Both the position numbers and the translations under genes were made by a program. Under the pieces are notes generated by a model. That model had not been told where the DNA came from, did no database searches, and saw only the letters and a program-made list of their open reading frames with translations. Positions 44,766-52,617 of a stretch of DNA of 64,000 nucleotides are shown piece by piece. Origin of the DNA: Lewinellaceae bacterium (GTDB lineage: Bacteria; Bacteroidota; Bacteroidia; Chitinophagales; Saprospiraceae); contig JACJYR010000001.1 of the NCBI GenBank assembly GCA_020636005.1, positions 2,546,501-2,610,500 of the forward strand. The letters are read 5' to 3'. Positions within the stretch are counted from its first letter, which is position 1. Each line of letters opens with the position of its first letter.

Positions 44766-44850
44766 GGTTTGATAATCCGGGTTCCACTTCGAGGCCGGGT
44801 TATCAAACCCGGCGGGTTCTGTGAAAAACTGCCGGGTTCGATAACCCGGC
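44766..44850. repeat. cluster of three GC-rich hairpins (REP-like)
   Basis: Hairpin 1 spans 44766-44809 (15-bp stem GGTTTGATAATCCGG, one mismatch). Hairpin 2, 44794-44813, is GCCGGGTT-ATCA-AACCCGGC and shares an arm with hairpin 1. Hairpin 3, 44831-44850, is GCCGGGTT-CGAT-AACCCGGC. They lie between the PP2C stop and the kinase leader and may terminate, attenuate or stabilise the transcript. Confidence 0.65.
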
Positions 44851-44944
44851 CCCTCGATAAAGAAAAGTATCGCTGATTTGCCATTTTACTTTGATGGGCA
44901 AATAATCATAGGTAAATGGCGAAACTGCTTTTCTGGGGGGGCGC

Positions 44945-46315
44945 TCATTGCGCCTCGTCATCGCCGGGGCCTTTCAGCAAGTACACAAAACCCTTCTTCA
45001 GGTATTCGTCGCTGTTCCTGAAATCCTCTGCTTCCTGCCGGTTGCCGAAGCCGGCGATAAGCACCTTGTACTGGCCGTCCACGGCCTGGATCCTGATTTC
45101 CCGGTCGGGGTATTTTTTCTGCAACCCCATCATGGCGGCTGCGGCGCTTTTTTCGGTGGACAGGGTGTGCATCTGGATGACAAAATTGCCGGTGGGCGGG
45201 GCCGTCACCGCCGGGGCCATCGTGTCCGTCGGAGATGCTGCGCCGACGCTGTCCTTTTCCATTTCAAAATTCCCCTCCGCTGCATCGCCGGTCGTTTCCC
45301 TGGCCGTGTCGGACTCCACGGCCTGCGGCATCTCTTCGTCCTGTGTGCCCTGTTCCCGGGTAGCCGACCAAATGGCAAGGGCCGCCAGGATGGCCACGAG
45401 GGGCAGCATCAGGAAAATGAGCTTTTGGGAGGGTTTGGGCCTATTGGGTGGAATCGTTGTCGGGGCCGCGGTTGGTATCGCTTCGAGGGTCGTTTTCACA
45501 TTGGCAAACTGCTCCCGGACGGCTGCCAGGACGACGGTGATATTGTCTTGCCCGCCGGCGGCGTTGGCGGCTTCTATGAGCAGGTCGGCGGCCTGGCCGG
45601 GGCCGTCGGCGGTTTCCAGGAGGTGGGCCATCTGCCCGTCGGTCAGCATGGTATTCAGGCCATCGGAGCAGAGCAGGATGGTGTCGCCGGGTTGCAGCAA
45701 AGTGTCCATCTGATCCGGCTCGGGGTCGTGGCCGGGGATGCCCAGGCTTTGGGTGATGACGTTGCGCTTGGGGTGCAGAAAGGCCTCTGCCTCGGTGATG
45801 CTGCCCTCGTCCACCATTTGCTGCACGAGGGAGTGGTCTTTCGTCAGTGGGCGCAGGCCCTCGCCGGCCCGGTAGCGATAGCAGCGGCTGTCGCCCACCC
45901 AGGCCACCTGGAGGCGGTCGCCTATCAGGCAGGCGATCACCAGGGTGGAGCCCATTTCTCCCTGCCCTTTTGCCGACTCTTTTTCTATGGTGAAATGGGC
46001 ACTCAGGAGGGCCTGGTGCAGCACGGTCGCCGCCTCGTTGGGCGCTACCCGGCCGTGGGTGGACAGCATCTGGCGCACCATGTCCACCGCCGTGGCCGAG
46101 GCCACTTCGCCGGCGTTCAGGCCACCCATGCCGTCGGCCACGGCCAACAGCAGGCAGCTGCCGTCGGCAGTAGTTTCCACTGGCCCGCCCTGCTCCCACG
46201 ACCAGCCAGTTTCACCCAAAACACCTATCAAAAAGGCGTCTTCCTGGTGTTGGCGCACCTGGCCCACATGGCTGGCAGCCGCTATCTGCACGGTATGGAC
46301 GGCCGGCTCATGCAT
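44945..46315 (-). CDS. membrane PP2C-type protein phosphatase with SPOR domain
   Basis: 456 residues. The PP2C/SpoIIE-like catalytic domain (about 10-275) shows VRQHQEDAF, VADGMGGLNAGEVAS, WVGDSRCYRYR, LLCSDGLNTMLTD and GGQDNITVVL, supplying the metal-binding aspartates. One membrane helix follows (about 290-310). The last 80 residues (NFVIQMHTLSTEKSA, YKVLIAGFGNRQEAEDF) form a SPOR domain, which in characterised proteins binds peptidoglycan strands lacking stem peptides. So the catalytic part is cytoplasmic and the SPOR part periplasmic. Overlaps the start of the preceding MotA-like gene by 8 bp, meaning tight coupling. Likely reverses kinase phosphorylation of FHA partners. Confidence 0.9.
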   Translation of the reverse strand: MHEPAVHTVQIAAASHVGQVRQHQEDAFLIGVLGETGWSWEQGGPVETTADGSCLLLAVADGMGGLNAGEVASATAVDMVRQMLSTHGRVAPNEAATVLHQALLSAHFTIEKESAKGQGEMGSTLVIACLIGDRLQVAWVGDSRCYRYRAGEGLRPLTKDHSLVQQMVDEGSITEAEAFLHPKRNVITQSLGIPGHDPEPDQMDTLLQPGDTILLCSDGLNTMLTDGQMAHLLETADGPGQAADLLIEAANAAGGQDNITVVLAAVREQFANVKTTLEAIPTAAPTTIPPNRPKPSQKLIFLMLPLVAILAALAIWSATREQGTQDEEMPQAVESDTARETTGDAAEGNFEMEKDSVGAASPTDTMAPAVTAPPTGNFVIQMHTLSTEKSAAAAMMGLQKKYPDREIRIQAVDGQYKVLIAGFGNRQEAEDFRNSDEYLKKGFVYLLKGPGDDEAQ

Positions 46316-47069
46316 GCTCCCGGTGATAGATTCGGTTGATCAGGTTTTCCAGCACATACGATTCGATGTTGGCGTGGAGGTTTTCCACTTTCTCCTGGAG
46401 GTTGTGGTACAAGTACATGAGCACAAGGCTGAGCGCCAGGGCCACCAGCGTGGTGTCGAAGGCAATGTTCAGCAGGCCAGTGATTTTCTTGACCCCGCCC
46501 GTGGTGACCACGTCGTCGGCAGCGCCCAGCGACGCCGCAATGCCTATCACCGTACCGATGAAGCCGACCGACGGCACTGCCCAGGCGATGTAGCGGATGA
46601 TGGACTGCTCGCTCTCGCTCTTGCGCAGGTTGACCGCCGACTGTGCCGAGACGACTTCCAGGGACTCGGACACCGACTTGTTCGCCCGGAACTTGGTGCA
46701 GGCTTTTTTTATCAAATCTACCAGGAGCAACGGCTCCCGCTGCTCGATTTCTATCATCTTGTGCTTCAACTGGTTGACCTCATCGGCCGATAGCACGAAC
46801 TGCTCCTTCTCCGGCAGCAGGCCCATCTGGAAGGCCCGGCTTTCCTTGCTGGCGTTGTTGCTCATGCGGCGTATCTCCAGCACGCCGTAGAAGAACAGGA
46901 AGTAGGTGAGGCCCTGTATCAGGCCGGCCGGGAGGCTGCCGCCCAGCATGACCAGGATGCGGTGGATGGTGCTGCCGTCTTCCATGGCATTGGCCAGGAG
47001 GTAGAGGACGATGTTCAGCACGATGGCCAAACAGAGGCTGATGGATAGGCTGACGTATTTTTCTTTCAT
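46308..47069 (-). CDS. MotA/TolQ/ExbB-family proton channel protein
   Basis: 253 residues with four predicted membrane helices (about 8-30, 40-62, 160-182 and 200-225) and a cytoplasmic helical loop between the second and third. The third-helix motif WAVPSVGFIGTVIGIAASLG (about 161-180) is the conserved pore segment of the TolQ/ExbB/MotA family, and DTTLVALALSLVLMYLY continues into the fourth helix. Five such subunits normally surround two copies of a single-helix partner; the MotB-like gene 84 bp upstream is the obvious candidate. The stop overlaps the phosphatase start by 8 bp. Confidence 0.88.
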   Translation of the reverse strand: MKEKYVSLSISLCLAIVLNIVLYLLANAMEDGSTIHRILVMLGGSLPAGLIQGLTYFLFFYGVLEIRRMSNNASKESRAFQMGLLPEKEQFVLSADEVNQLKHKMIEIEQREPLLLVDLIKKACTKFRANKSVSESLEVVSAQSAVNLRKSESEQSIIRYIAWAVPSVGFIGTVIGIAASLGAADDVVTTGGVKKITGLLNIAFDTTLVALALSLVLMYLYHNLQEKVENLHANIESYVLENLINRIYHREHA

Positions 47070-47082
47070 GTTGATAGTGGTT

Positions 47083-47116
47083 GGTGGTTGATCGTTGTTC
47101 GTTGTTCGTTGTTGAG
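47083..47116 (-). repeat. short tandem repeat in spacer, AACAACG-type
   Basis: On the minus strand CAACAACGAACAACGAACAACGA lies in the leader of the MotA-like gene; A/C-rich like the kinase leader repeat. Confidence 0.45.
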
Positions 47117-47153
47117 CTTGTCCTGAACTTGCTTCGGGATAGTTCGTTGAGGG

Positions 47154-48170
47154 TTATTTGGCGTCGCGGAAGGCGATGCCGTCTTCGGTGACGGTAAGGG
47201 TGCCGACGAGGGTGCCGCCGCCTTTGTAGGGGGCGTCGCTGGTGTAGGGCACGGTGATTTCCTTGTTGATGCGGCGGGGAATTTTGCCTTGGGCGGCAAA
47301 GGTGATCTGCAGGTTTACCTGTGTTTCCCCGGTCTTGGGGGAGCGCTGGTGCAGATAGACCTGGTACTCGCCGGGCACAACCTCCTTGTCCTGGGCGATG
47401 ATTTCGGTGGTTTTTTCATTGAAAAACTGCTTGTATTTTTTCACGTTGACAAATGAGCCGAAGGGCATGTCGCGGTTGCGGACGTAGTTGTAGCACATAA
47501 GGCCGCCTTTTTGCAGGTAGAGGTCAATGTCCGTTTTGTCGTCGCCCCAGGTGGCCACCAGGCCGAGCGGGGCACGCAGTTTGGCAATCTCGATATCGTC
47601 GCTGCTCGGCAGAGTGCTGGTATCCACGACCGTTTCACTATCTTTAATCGGCACATAGGCGGTCACTTCCGAGCTGTCATCTTCCGGCACTATCTGCACT
47701 TTTTCGAGCGCTTTGCGGAGTTTCTGGTTTTCTGCTTTCAAACGCTCCAATTCCGCTTTCAGGGCCTCGTTGTCGGCCAGGTATTTCCCGATGGTGGTCT
47801 TGGCATCGGCCAGTTGTTGTTCCAGGTCGGTGACCAGGGCCTGGAGTTCTTCTTTTTCAAGGCGCTCCTGCTTGAGTTTGGTGCGCAGGTCTTCGATTTC
47901 CCGTTCCAGGTCGCCCATCGTGGTTTGCATCTTGGAAATCTGGCCGGTCAGGGCGTTGTACTCCCGTTCGGGGATGGAAGCCTTGAGGCTCAGCACGATG
48001 CTGTCCATCTCCCGCATTTCCACCTTGAGTTTTTTCAGTTTTTCAATGGCCTCCCGGTCCTCGACGTTGAGCTTGGGCACCACGATGAAGAGGATGATCA
48101 CCGCTGCGAAGGCGCCCGTCATCAGGTCGAGGAAGGAGATGTTGAAAACGTTCAGGTCTTGTTTTTTCAT
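47154..48170 (-). CDS. MotB/ExbD-like single-helix motor partner with coiled coil and beta domain
   Basis: 338 residues. The short cytoplasmic N-terminus leads into FLDLMTGAFAAVIILFIVV (13-31). Asp15 followed by LMT at the membrane entry matches the proton-carrying Asp of MotB (ADLMT) and ExbD. A long coiled coil (about 38-160, with runs such as EKLKKLKVEMREMDSIV) follows, then a C-terminal beta domain (about 195-338: DIDLYLQKGGLMCYNYV, VPGEYQVYLHQRSPK). That domain resembles the DUF2135/YfaP fold rather than the OmpA peptidoglycan-binding domain of MotB. It would extend about 18 nm if the coil is continuous. Start is 12 bp from the preceding kinase stop. Confidence 0.78.
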   Translation of the reverse strand: MKKQDLNVFNISFLDLMTGAFAAVIILFIVVPKLNVEDREAIEKLKKLKVEMREMDSIVLSLKASIPEREYNALTGQISKMQTTMGDLEREIEDLRTKLKQERLEKEELQALVTDLEQQLADAKTTIGKYLADNEALKAELERLKAENQKLRKALEKVQIVPEDDSSEVTAYVPIKDSETVVDTSTLPSSDDIEIAKLRAPLGLVATWGDDKTDIDLYLQKGGLMCYNYVRNRDMPFGSFVNVKKYKQFFNEKTTEIIAQDKEVVPGEYQVYLHQRSPKTGETQVNLQITFAAQGKIPRRINKEITVPYTSDAPYKGGGTLVGTLTVTEDGIAFRDAK

Positions 48171-48182
48171 AATGGTGAAATT

Positions 48183-49442
48183 TCAAAATCCAATGACTTT
48201 CAGGGTCGTGTTGCCGATGGTGACGATGTCGCCGGGTTGGAGCCTCCGGCCGGCCAGGCCTATTTCCAGGCCGTTGACGAAAGTGCCGTTTTTTGAAACG
48301 GCCCACCCGTTTCGATCCTGCCATTGCCCGTCCCGGAGGTGCCAACCGTCGGGGTGCCTTTCGAGGGTGGCGTGCTGGCGGGAGATGTAGGCCGAATAGT
48401 GTTCTTTGATGTCGAGGTGGTTGTTCCCGCCCGGTGTGCTGCGCCCCAGGCAGAGGACAGGCCCCGGAAAATCGGCCAGCCGGTAGGTGCGGCCGTGCTC
48501 TTCTCCGTTGAGCACCAGCAGGCCGATGTCCTCATCAGTGGTTCTGGTTTGGTAGCGGGCCGCCAGGCCCAGCCTCTCCAGGATTTCGTCCACCTGACTG
48601 AAACGCTGTTGTGGATCGGGTGCCAGGCAACCTTCCACGATGTCCACCCAGGCTTGCGGCACGGCGGGGTTGTGGCTGGGCAGGTGATCCCATTGGCCCC
48701 GTTGCGCCCGCTCCAGGTAGGGGATCATGTCCTCTTCCAGGGCCCATTCGCCAAAGGGCAGCCGCCCGGTGAACAGCTCGAAACAGACGACGCCGAAGGC
48801 GAAGATGTCAATGGCCGGGAGCAGCGTGTCGCGCCGGGTGACCGGTTTCACCTGTTCGGGAGCCATGTAGTTGTAGCTGCCGAAAATCTCGCCGGGCGAG
48901 CCGGAGGATTTCAGCACGGTAAACCGGGCGTTCAGGTGGCCGGCGATGCCGAAGTCGGTCAGCCGGGCGCGATCGGTGGCGTCCAGCAGCACGTTTTCCG
49001 GTTTCAGGTCGCGGTGAGTCTTGCCGTGCTGGTGTAGCGCCTGCAAACCCAACAGCATGTCGGTGGCCAGCGAGGTAGCCTTTTCAATGGGCTGCCCTTC
49101 CCGGATGGGCTGGCGCAGGTTGCCATTGGGGCAGTAGTCCATGACCAGGTATGGGCAGCCCTGCCAACGGCCGTAGTGCCAGCTTTTTACGAGGAAACCG
49201 CTTTCGATTCGCCCCGTTTCGTATTCCAGCCGGAAGCGGCTTTCGAGGTTTTTGCGGGCATGGCCTGGCACTGACCAGAGTTTGAGGAGTTTCAGGGCAA
49301 AAGGTTCCCCGGAGGTTTCGTCGGTCACCTGGGTGACGATGCCGAAAGTCCCTTCGCCGATGGGCCTTTGGATGCGGAACCTGTCCACTTGCTGGCCCGG
49401 CCGGAGTTCTATCGTCCTGATGTCTTGCTCCTGGTAGTCCAT
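48183..49442 (-). CDS. soluble Ser/Thr protein kinase with C-terminal FHA domain
   Basis: 419 residues. Kinase domain about 20-285: glycine loop GEGTFGIVTQV, HRDLKPENVLL near 143, DFGIAG near 163, then APEQ and DIFAFGVV. A linker of about 40 residues leads to an FHA domain (about 328-415: LGRSTPGGNNHLD, ISRQHATLERH, KNGTFVNGLEI), which binds phosphothreonine. No membrane helix. The gene starts 3 bp after the stop of the zinc-ribbon FHA gene and ends 12 bp before the MotB-like gene. FHA-bearing kinases often bind their own phosphorylated sites, so a feedback or scaffold role is likely. Confidence 0.92.
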   Translation of the reverse strand: MDYQEQDIRTIELRPGQQVDRFRIQRPIGEGTFGIVTQVTDETSGEPFALKLLKLWSVPGHARKNLESRFRLEYETGRIESGFLVKSWHYGRWQGCPYLVMDYCPNGNLRQPIREGQPIEKATSLATDMLLGLQALHQHGKTHRDLKPENVLLDATDRARLTDFGIAGHLNARFTVLKSSGSPGEIFGSYNYMAPEQVKPVTRRDTLLPAIDIFAFGVVCFELFTGRLPFGEWALEEDMIPYLERAQRGQWDHLPSHNPAVPQAWVDIVEGCLAPDPQQRFSQVDEILERLGLAARYQTRTTDEDIGLLVLNGEEHGRTYRLADFPGPVLCLGRSTPGGNNHLDIKEHYSAYISRQHATLERHPDGWHLRDGQWQDRNGWAVSKNGTFVNGLEIGLAGRRLQPGDIVTIGNTTLKVIGF

Positions 49443-49445
49443 AGG

Positions 49446-50183
49446 TCAAGCGTCGAATTCGAACATGCGGTCGCCCATGAGGATGATGTCGCCCTTTTGG
49501 AGCTTCATGGGCCCCCGCACGAGGATGAAGGTGGATTTTTGGGCGCTTTGGTCTCTGAGGTGCCAGCCGCCATCTTTGAACTCGATGGTGGCCTGGGTTT
49601 TTGAGGTGATAGTTCTGTTGGAAGGCTCCAGGTTGTCCCGGTTGAGGTCGGTCTTGTCGCCCTCGAAGGCCATTTTGGCCGGGGGCTTTTCGTCCTTGCG
49701 GGGCAAGGGCCGCAGGCTGAACTTGTTCACCGGGGCGGTAGGGGCGCTCCAGGGGTTGACGGTGCCGCTGGGCAGGGGGTCCAGTGGGCGGGGCTTGGGT
49801 GTTTCCACGGGTGGTGGCGGTGGGGCCTGTGCCACGAGGGCCTGGCTGCAGCGGATGCAGGCCGCTGCCGAGGGCAGGTTGGGGTAGCCGCAACTGGGGC
49901 AGTCCTTCATCCCTTCGAGCTTCGGCGGCGTCGGAATGGCGGGTTTGGCCACCGTTTTCATGCCGCCTTCGGCGAGCATGGAGCCTTTCAGCGGGGCGTT
50001 GCAGTGGCCGCACTTGAGGGCGCCCGGCTCGTTGAGCGTGCCGCAGTTGGCGCACTTGAGGCCGCTGTCCTTGCCCTTCCGGCTGCCAGCCGGGGCGATG
50101 ACGGAGCCTTTGAGCGGGGCGTTGCAGTGCTCACAGGTGAGGCGGTTGGGGGCGTTGGTTTGGCCGCAGTTGTTGCATTTCAT
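49446..50183 (-). CDS. triple zinc-ribbon protein with FHA domain
   Basis: 245 residues. Three CxxC...CxxC zinc ribbons are visible, at about 3-24, 42-65 and 93-115 (KCNNCGQ/CEHCNAPL, KCANCGT/CGHCNAPL, DCPSCGY/CIRCSQAL). A Pro-rich linker and an FHA domain (about 160-244: NRTITSKTQATIEFKDGGW, RGPMKLQKGDIILMGDRMFE) follow. The first two ribbons are near-duplicates. Probably a phosphothreonine-binding adaptor, comparable in role to Fha1 of type VI systems. It is first of the tight group FHA, kinase-FHA, MotB-like, MotA-like, PP2C. Confidence 0.85.
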   Translation of the reverse strand: MKCNNCGQTNAPNRLTCEHCNAPLKGSVIAPAGSRKGKDSGLKCANCGTLNEPGALKCGHCNAPLKGSMLAEGGMKTVAKPAIPTPPKLEGMKDCPSCGYPNLPSAAACIRCSQALVAQAPPPPPVETPKPRPLDPLPSGTVNPWSAPTAPVNKFSLRPLPRKDEKPPAKMAFEGDKTDLNRDNLEPSNRTITSKTQATIEFKDGGWHLRDQSAQKSTFILVRGPMKLQKGDIILMGDRMFEFDA

Positions 50184-50221
50184 GGTGGGAGTGGGTATTT
50201 AAATTATTTCTTAGCTTATTT

Positions 50222-51895
50222 TCAATTTGATTTCTTGTATTGAGGTTTTTTGGAACTGGCTTGCCTTTGTTTATAAGCGTTGATTTTCCTTGCTAAAGCT
50301 CCGTTTTGTTTTTGTTTTTTAAAAAAGGCAATGATTTCTTCCGGGCGGTAAGCATTCTTAAATTTTTCATTTACCGGGTTATTGTATTTGCTTTGTCTTA
50401 ATGTTTCTATAACGGGAGATTCCTCATTATTAAAAGACCATCCTTGGTAGGTGTCCGCACTGCGATCCTCAATTGCATCGCCGTTAAAATTTGAATAACC
50501 ATTAATAAATAGCTTAGGGGACTGCCAAGTAGTGAAGAATAGATTATTGTATTCGTCGGGCTCATTTGGATAATCATCCCAAAAATCCACAAAAAACACT
50601 AAATAATAATAGCCATTGAGATCAGAGGGTACAGTATATGATCTTGGCAATGTACCTTGGGTTCCCCATACAATCTGTGCTAAATTCCCACCGTTCGGAG
50701 GTAAATTAATGTTGAAATCACAAGAGCCGTTAAAACAATCCCAAGTACCGGGCGGATTTGCATCACTTATATAATCGTAAAATAAAGCATCCCAATCGTT
50801 AGCGTCATAAGCATTATAATAAAGGTAGGTAAATTCGAATTCTTTTGAACTAAATGCAGTTTCATCCCCAATGTTATACACATTCAAAACAATTTCACGC
50901 CAATTTTCAAATGCACCTGGCGGAGAGGTTGGAATGTCAGAAAAAACCCAGGCCGCCAAATCAACGCCGCCACCATTTGGATTTACGTCCGGAGGTTCAA
51001 CATTACCGTTTTCATTGACTGCAATATAAAGATTGCCATCCAGGACAAATTGGGAAACAAAGAAATTGTAATCTATCCAGGCATATCCATTGTCACCCCA
51101 TCCGGTACCCCAGGAATTTACGATTCTGAATGCCTGGCGATTGTCGTCGTAGCCTGCGATTACCATTGCATGCCCACCACCGTCAATATCGGGCTGCGCA
51201 AATACCTGTTCGCCCCTTAGATTACTAAAATTGCTACCCACTTTCGCCCCGAACAGTACAGGGTTGTTGGCGGCCAGTTGCTCTTTTATACTGCATAGAT
51301 CTTGATCAATCCGGCGGTAATATTTTATTTTATGTTGGCTTGCTTCATTGGTCCAATTAGTTTGCACATTATATTGCGAACAATCTCCCAATCCATTATA
51401 TGGTACAGTTTGATAGGTGGCTACCCCTCTGTTCAGTAATATATCCAATGCGTAAATAAATTGAGTGCCAAAACAATTCCCATCCACAGGGTTGCCTTTA
51501 AGGCCATCTGGAATTGAGTAAAAAAGATCTTTAGGGCTTAACTGGTTATTGGGCTGTGATAAATCAGCAGGTGACAGCCCTCTGTTACTTGCCTCCAATG
51601 CTGTCTTCATATTGTAACCCGCTGCCCATGCAACGCAAGTACCATAAGCTCCCTGGTTTCCGACAGGTGGAAATTTAGATGACAAAAGTACAGAGGAAGG
51701 CAGGCCATTACAGTCGCCAAATCCATTTAAAAACACCTGGACCGAATCTGATTGTTCGTTTTCTGCATTCCAACCTGTGATAAATGTATCATCCGAGGGG
51801 GAGGGTGCAGAAATTGTACAGTCTGAATCTATTGTGCAGGATATTGTGCTTAGTATAAGCATTGCTGCAAGCAGTATGTAGGGGCTGATTTTCAT
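50222..51895 (-). CDS. exported C1 (papain-like) cysteine peptidase
   Basis: 557 residues with a lipoprotein-type signal (LILSTISC, Cys at about residue 20). A C1A peptidase domain covers about 65-290. Catalytic Cys87 lies in YGTCVAWAAGY, His242 in GGHAMVIAGY and Asn260 in VNSWGTGWGDNG, and the oxyanion Gln in GNQG precedes the Cys. The C-terminal half is an all-beta region with a predicted immunoglobulin-like domain and a Lys-rich tail. The codons are clearly more AT-rich than those of its neighbours, suggesting recent acquisition. It sits next to the FHA gene in the same direction but a 38-bp gap and composition change argue against a fixed functional link. Confidence 0.85.
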   Translation of the reverse strand: MKISPYILLAAMLILSTISCTIDSDCTISAPSPSDDTFITGWNAENEQSDSVQVFLNGFGDCNGLPSSVLLSSKFPPVGNQGAYGTCVAWAAGYNMKTALEASNRGLSPADLSQPNNQLSPKDLFYSIPDGLKGNPVDGNCFGTQFIYALDILLNRGVATYQTVPYNGLGDCSQYNVQTNWTNEASQHKIKYYRRIDQDLCSIKEQLAANNPVLFGAKVGSNFSNLRGEQVFAQPDIDGGGHAMVIAGYDDNRQAFRIVNSWGTGWGDNGYAWIDYNFFVSQFVLDGNLYIAVNENGNVEPPDVNPNGGGVDLAAWVFSDIPTSPPGAFENWREIVLNVYNIGDETAFSSKEFEFTYLYYNAYDANDWDALFYDYISDANPPGTWDCFNGSCDFNINLPPNGGNLAQIVWGTQGTLPRSYTVPSDLNGYYYLVFFVDFWDDYPNEPDEYNNLFFTTWQSPKLFINGYSNFNGDAIEDRSADTYQGWSFNNEESPVIETLRQSKYNNPVNEKFKNAYRPEEIIAFFKKQKQNGALARKINAYKQRQASSKKPQYKKSN

Positions 51896-52105
51896 GATTA
51901 AAGTTATTTTTGTTAAAAATATCTCCTGTGAGATTTACCAACCGGATTAATATATCTCCATATATCAAATCTAAACTTGTGGAAAAGCAAAAACCAATCA
52001 GATTGGAGATTAAATTAACTAAGATAATTTGTGCTGAAACTCTGAACCTTATATTTAATGGTTTTGAGAGCATCAAGCAAATATGACCGTGCCGTGTATC
52101 ACAAA

Positions 52106-52591
52106 TTACTTAGTTCCTATAAATGTGCATTCAAGCGTCGGAGTCCCATCTGAGTATTCAATTTTTAAATTCATTGTCAATGTATTACCAATCAGTTCTC
52201 CTGAACCAGAAAGTGTTTCCGTACCATCAATTTGGGCAGGGATATAAAACTGGTTAGATGAACTCATAAAACATGTAAAATCTTCGTCTGTAATCATTCC
52301 TGAAATATCCCCGCTTATTGTTGAAAATTCGTAATAATATTCATTATCCGAAGTTCCATCATTACATTCCAATGTCCCATCCCATTCCCCTAAAAATTTC
52401 GCCCTCATTTCTGTTTCGCATGATGTACCCTCATAGCCTGTGGTACAGGCACAATTCCCCCCAGAGCAAGTACCGCCATTGAGGCAAACAACTCCAATAC
52501 ATTTGGTATCCTGGTCGCAGTCGCCAGAACAAGCATTCAAAAGGGTTATAGCTAGTAAAAATAATAGCGGGAATTTTATGATATTTTTCAT
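52106..52591 (-). CDS. lipoprotein with EGF-like domain
   Basis: 161 residues. LLFLLAITLLNAC is a lipoprotein signal with Cys about residue 21. Then an EGF-like module (VCLNGGTCSGGNCACTTGYE, completed by GTSCE) with six regularly spaced Cys, and a beta domain with two further Cys (LECNDG and DFTCFMSS). AT-rich like the peptidase gene next to it. EGF modules in bacterial lipoproteins are common in Bacteroidota; ligand unknown. Confidence 0.7.
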   Translation of the reverse strand: MKNIIKFPLLFLLAITLLNACSGDCDQDTKCIGVVCLNGGTCSGGNCACTTGYEGTSCETEMRAKFLGEWDGTLECNDGTSDNEYYYEFSTISGDISGMITDEDFTCFMSSSNQFYIPAQIDGTETLSGSGELIGNTLTMNLKIEYSDGTPTLECTFIGTK

Positions 52592-52617
52592 TGTTCAGGT
52601 ATTTGAATTTGATGATA

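Noticed and set aside
44948..46339. 463-residue plus-strand frame opposite the PP2C gene
   Set aside because: All PP2C metal motifs are on the minus strand; the plus translation is shadow-type.
38112..50183. Complete type VI secretion system
   Set aside because: Only regulatory/accessory-type genes are present; no TssB/TssC sheath, Hcp, VgrG, TssK or ClpV-like gene was seen in the window.
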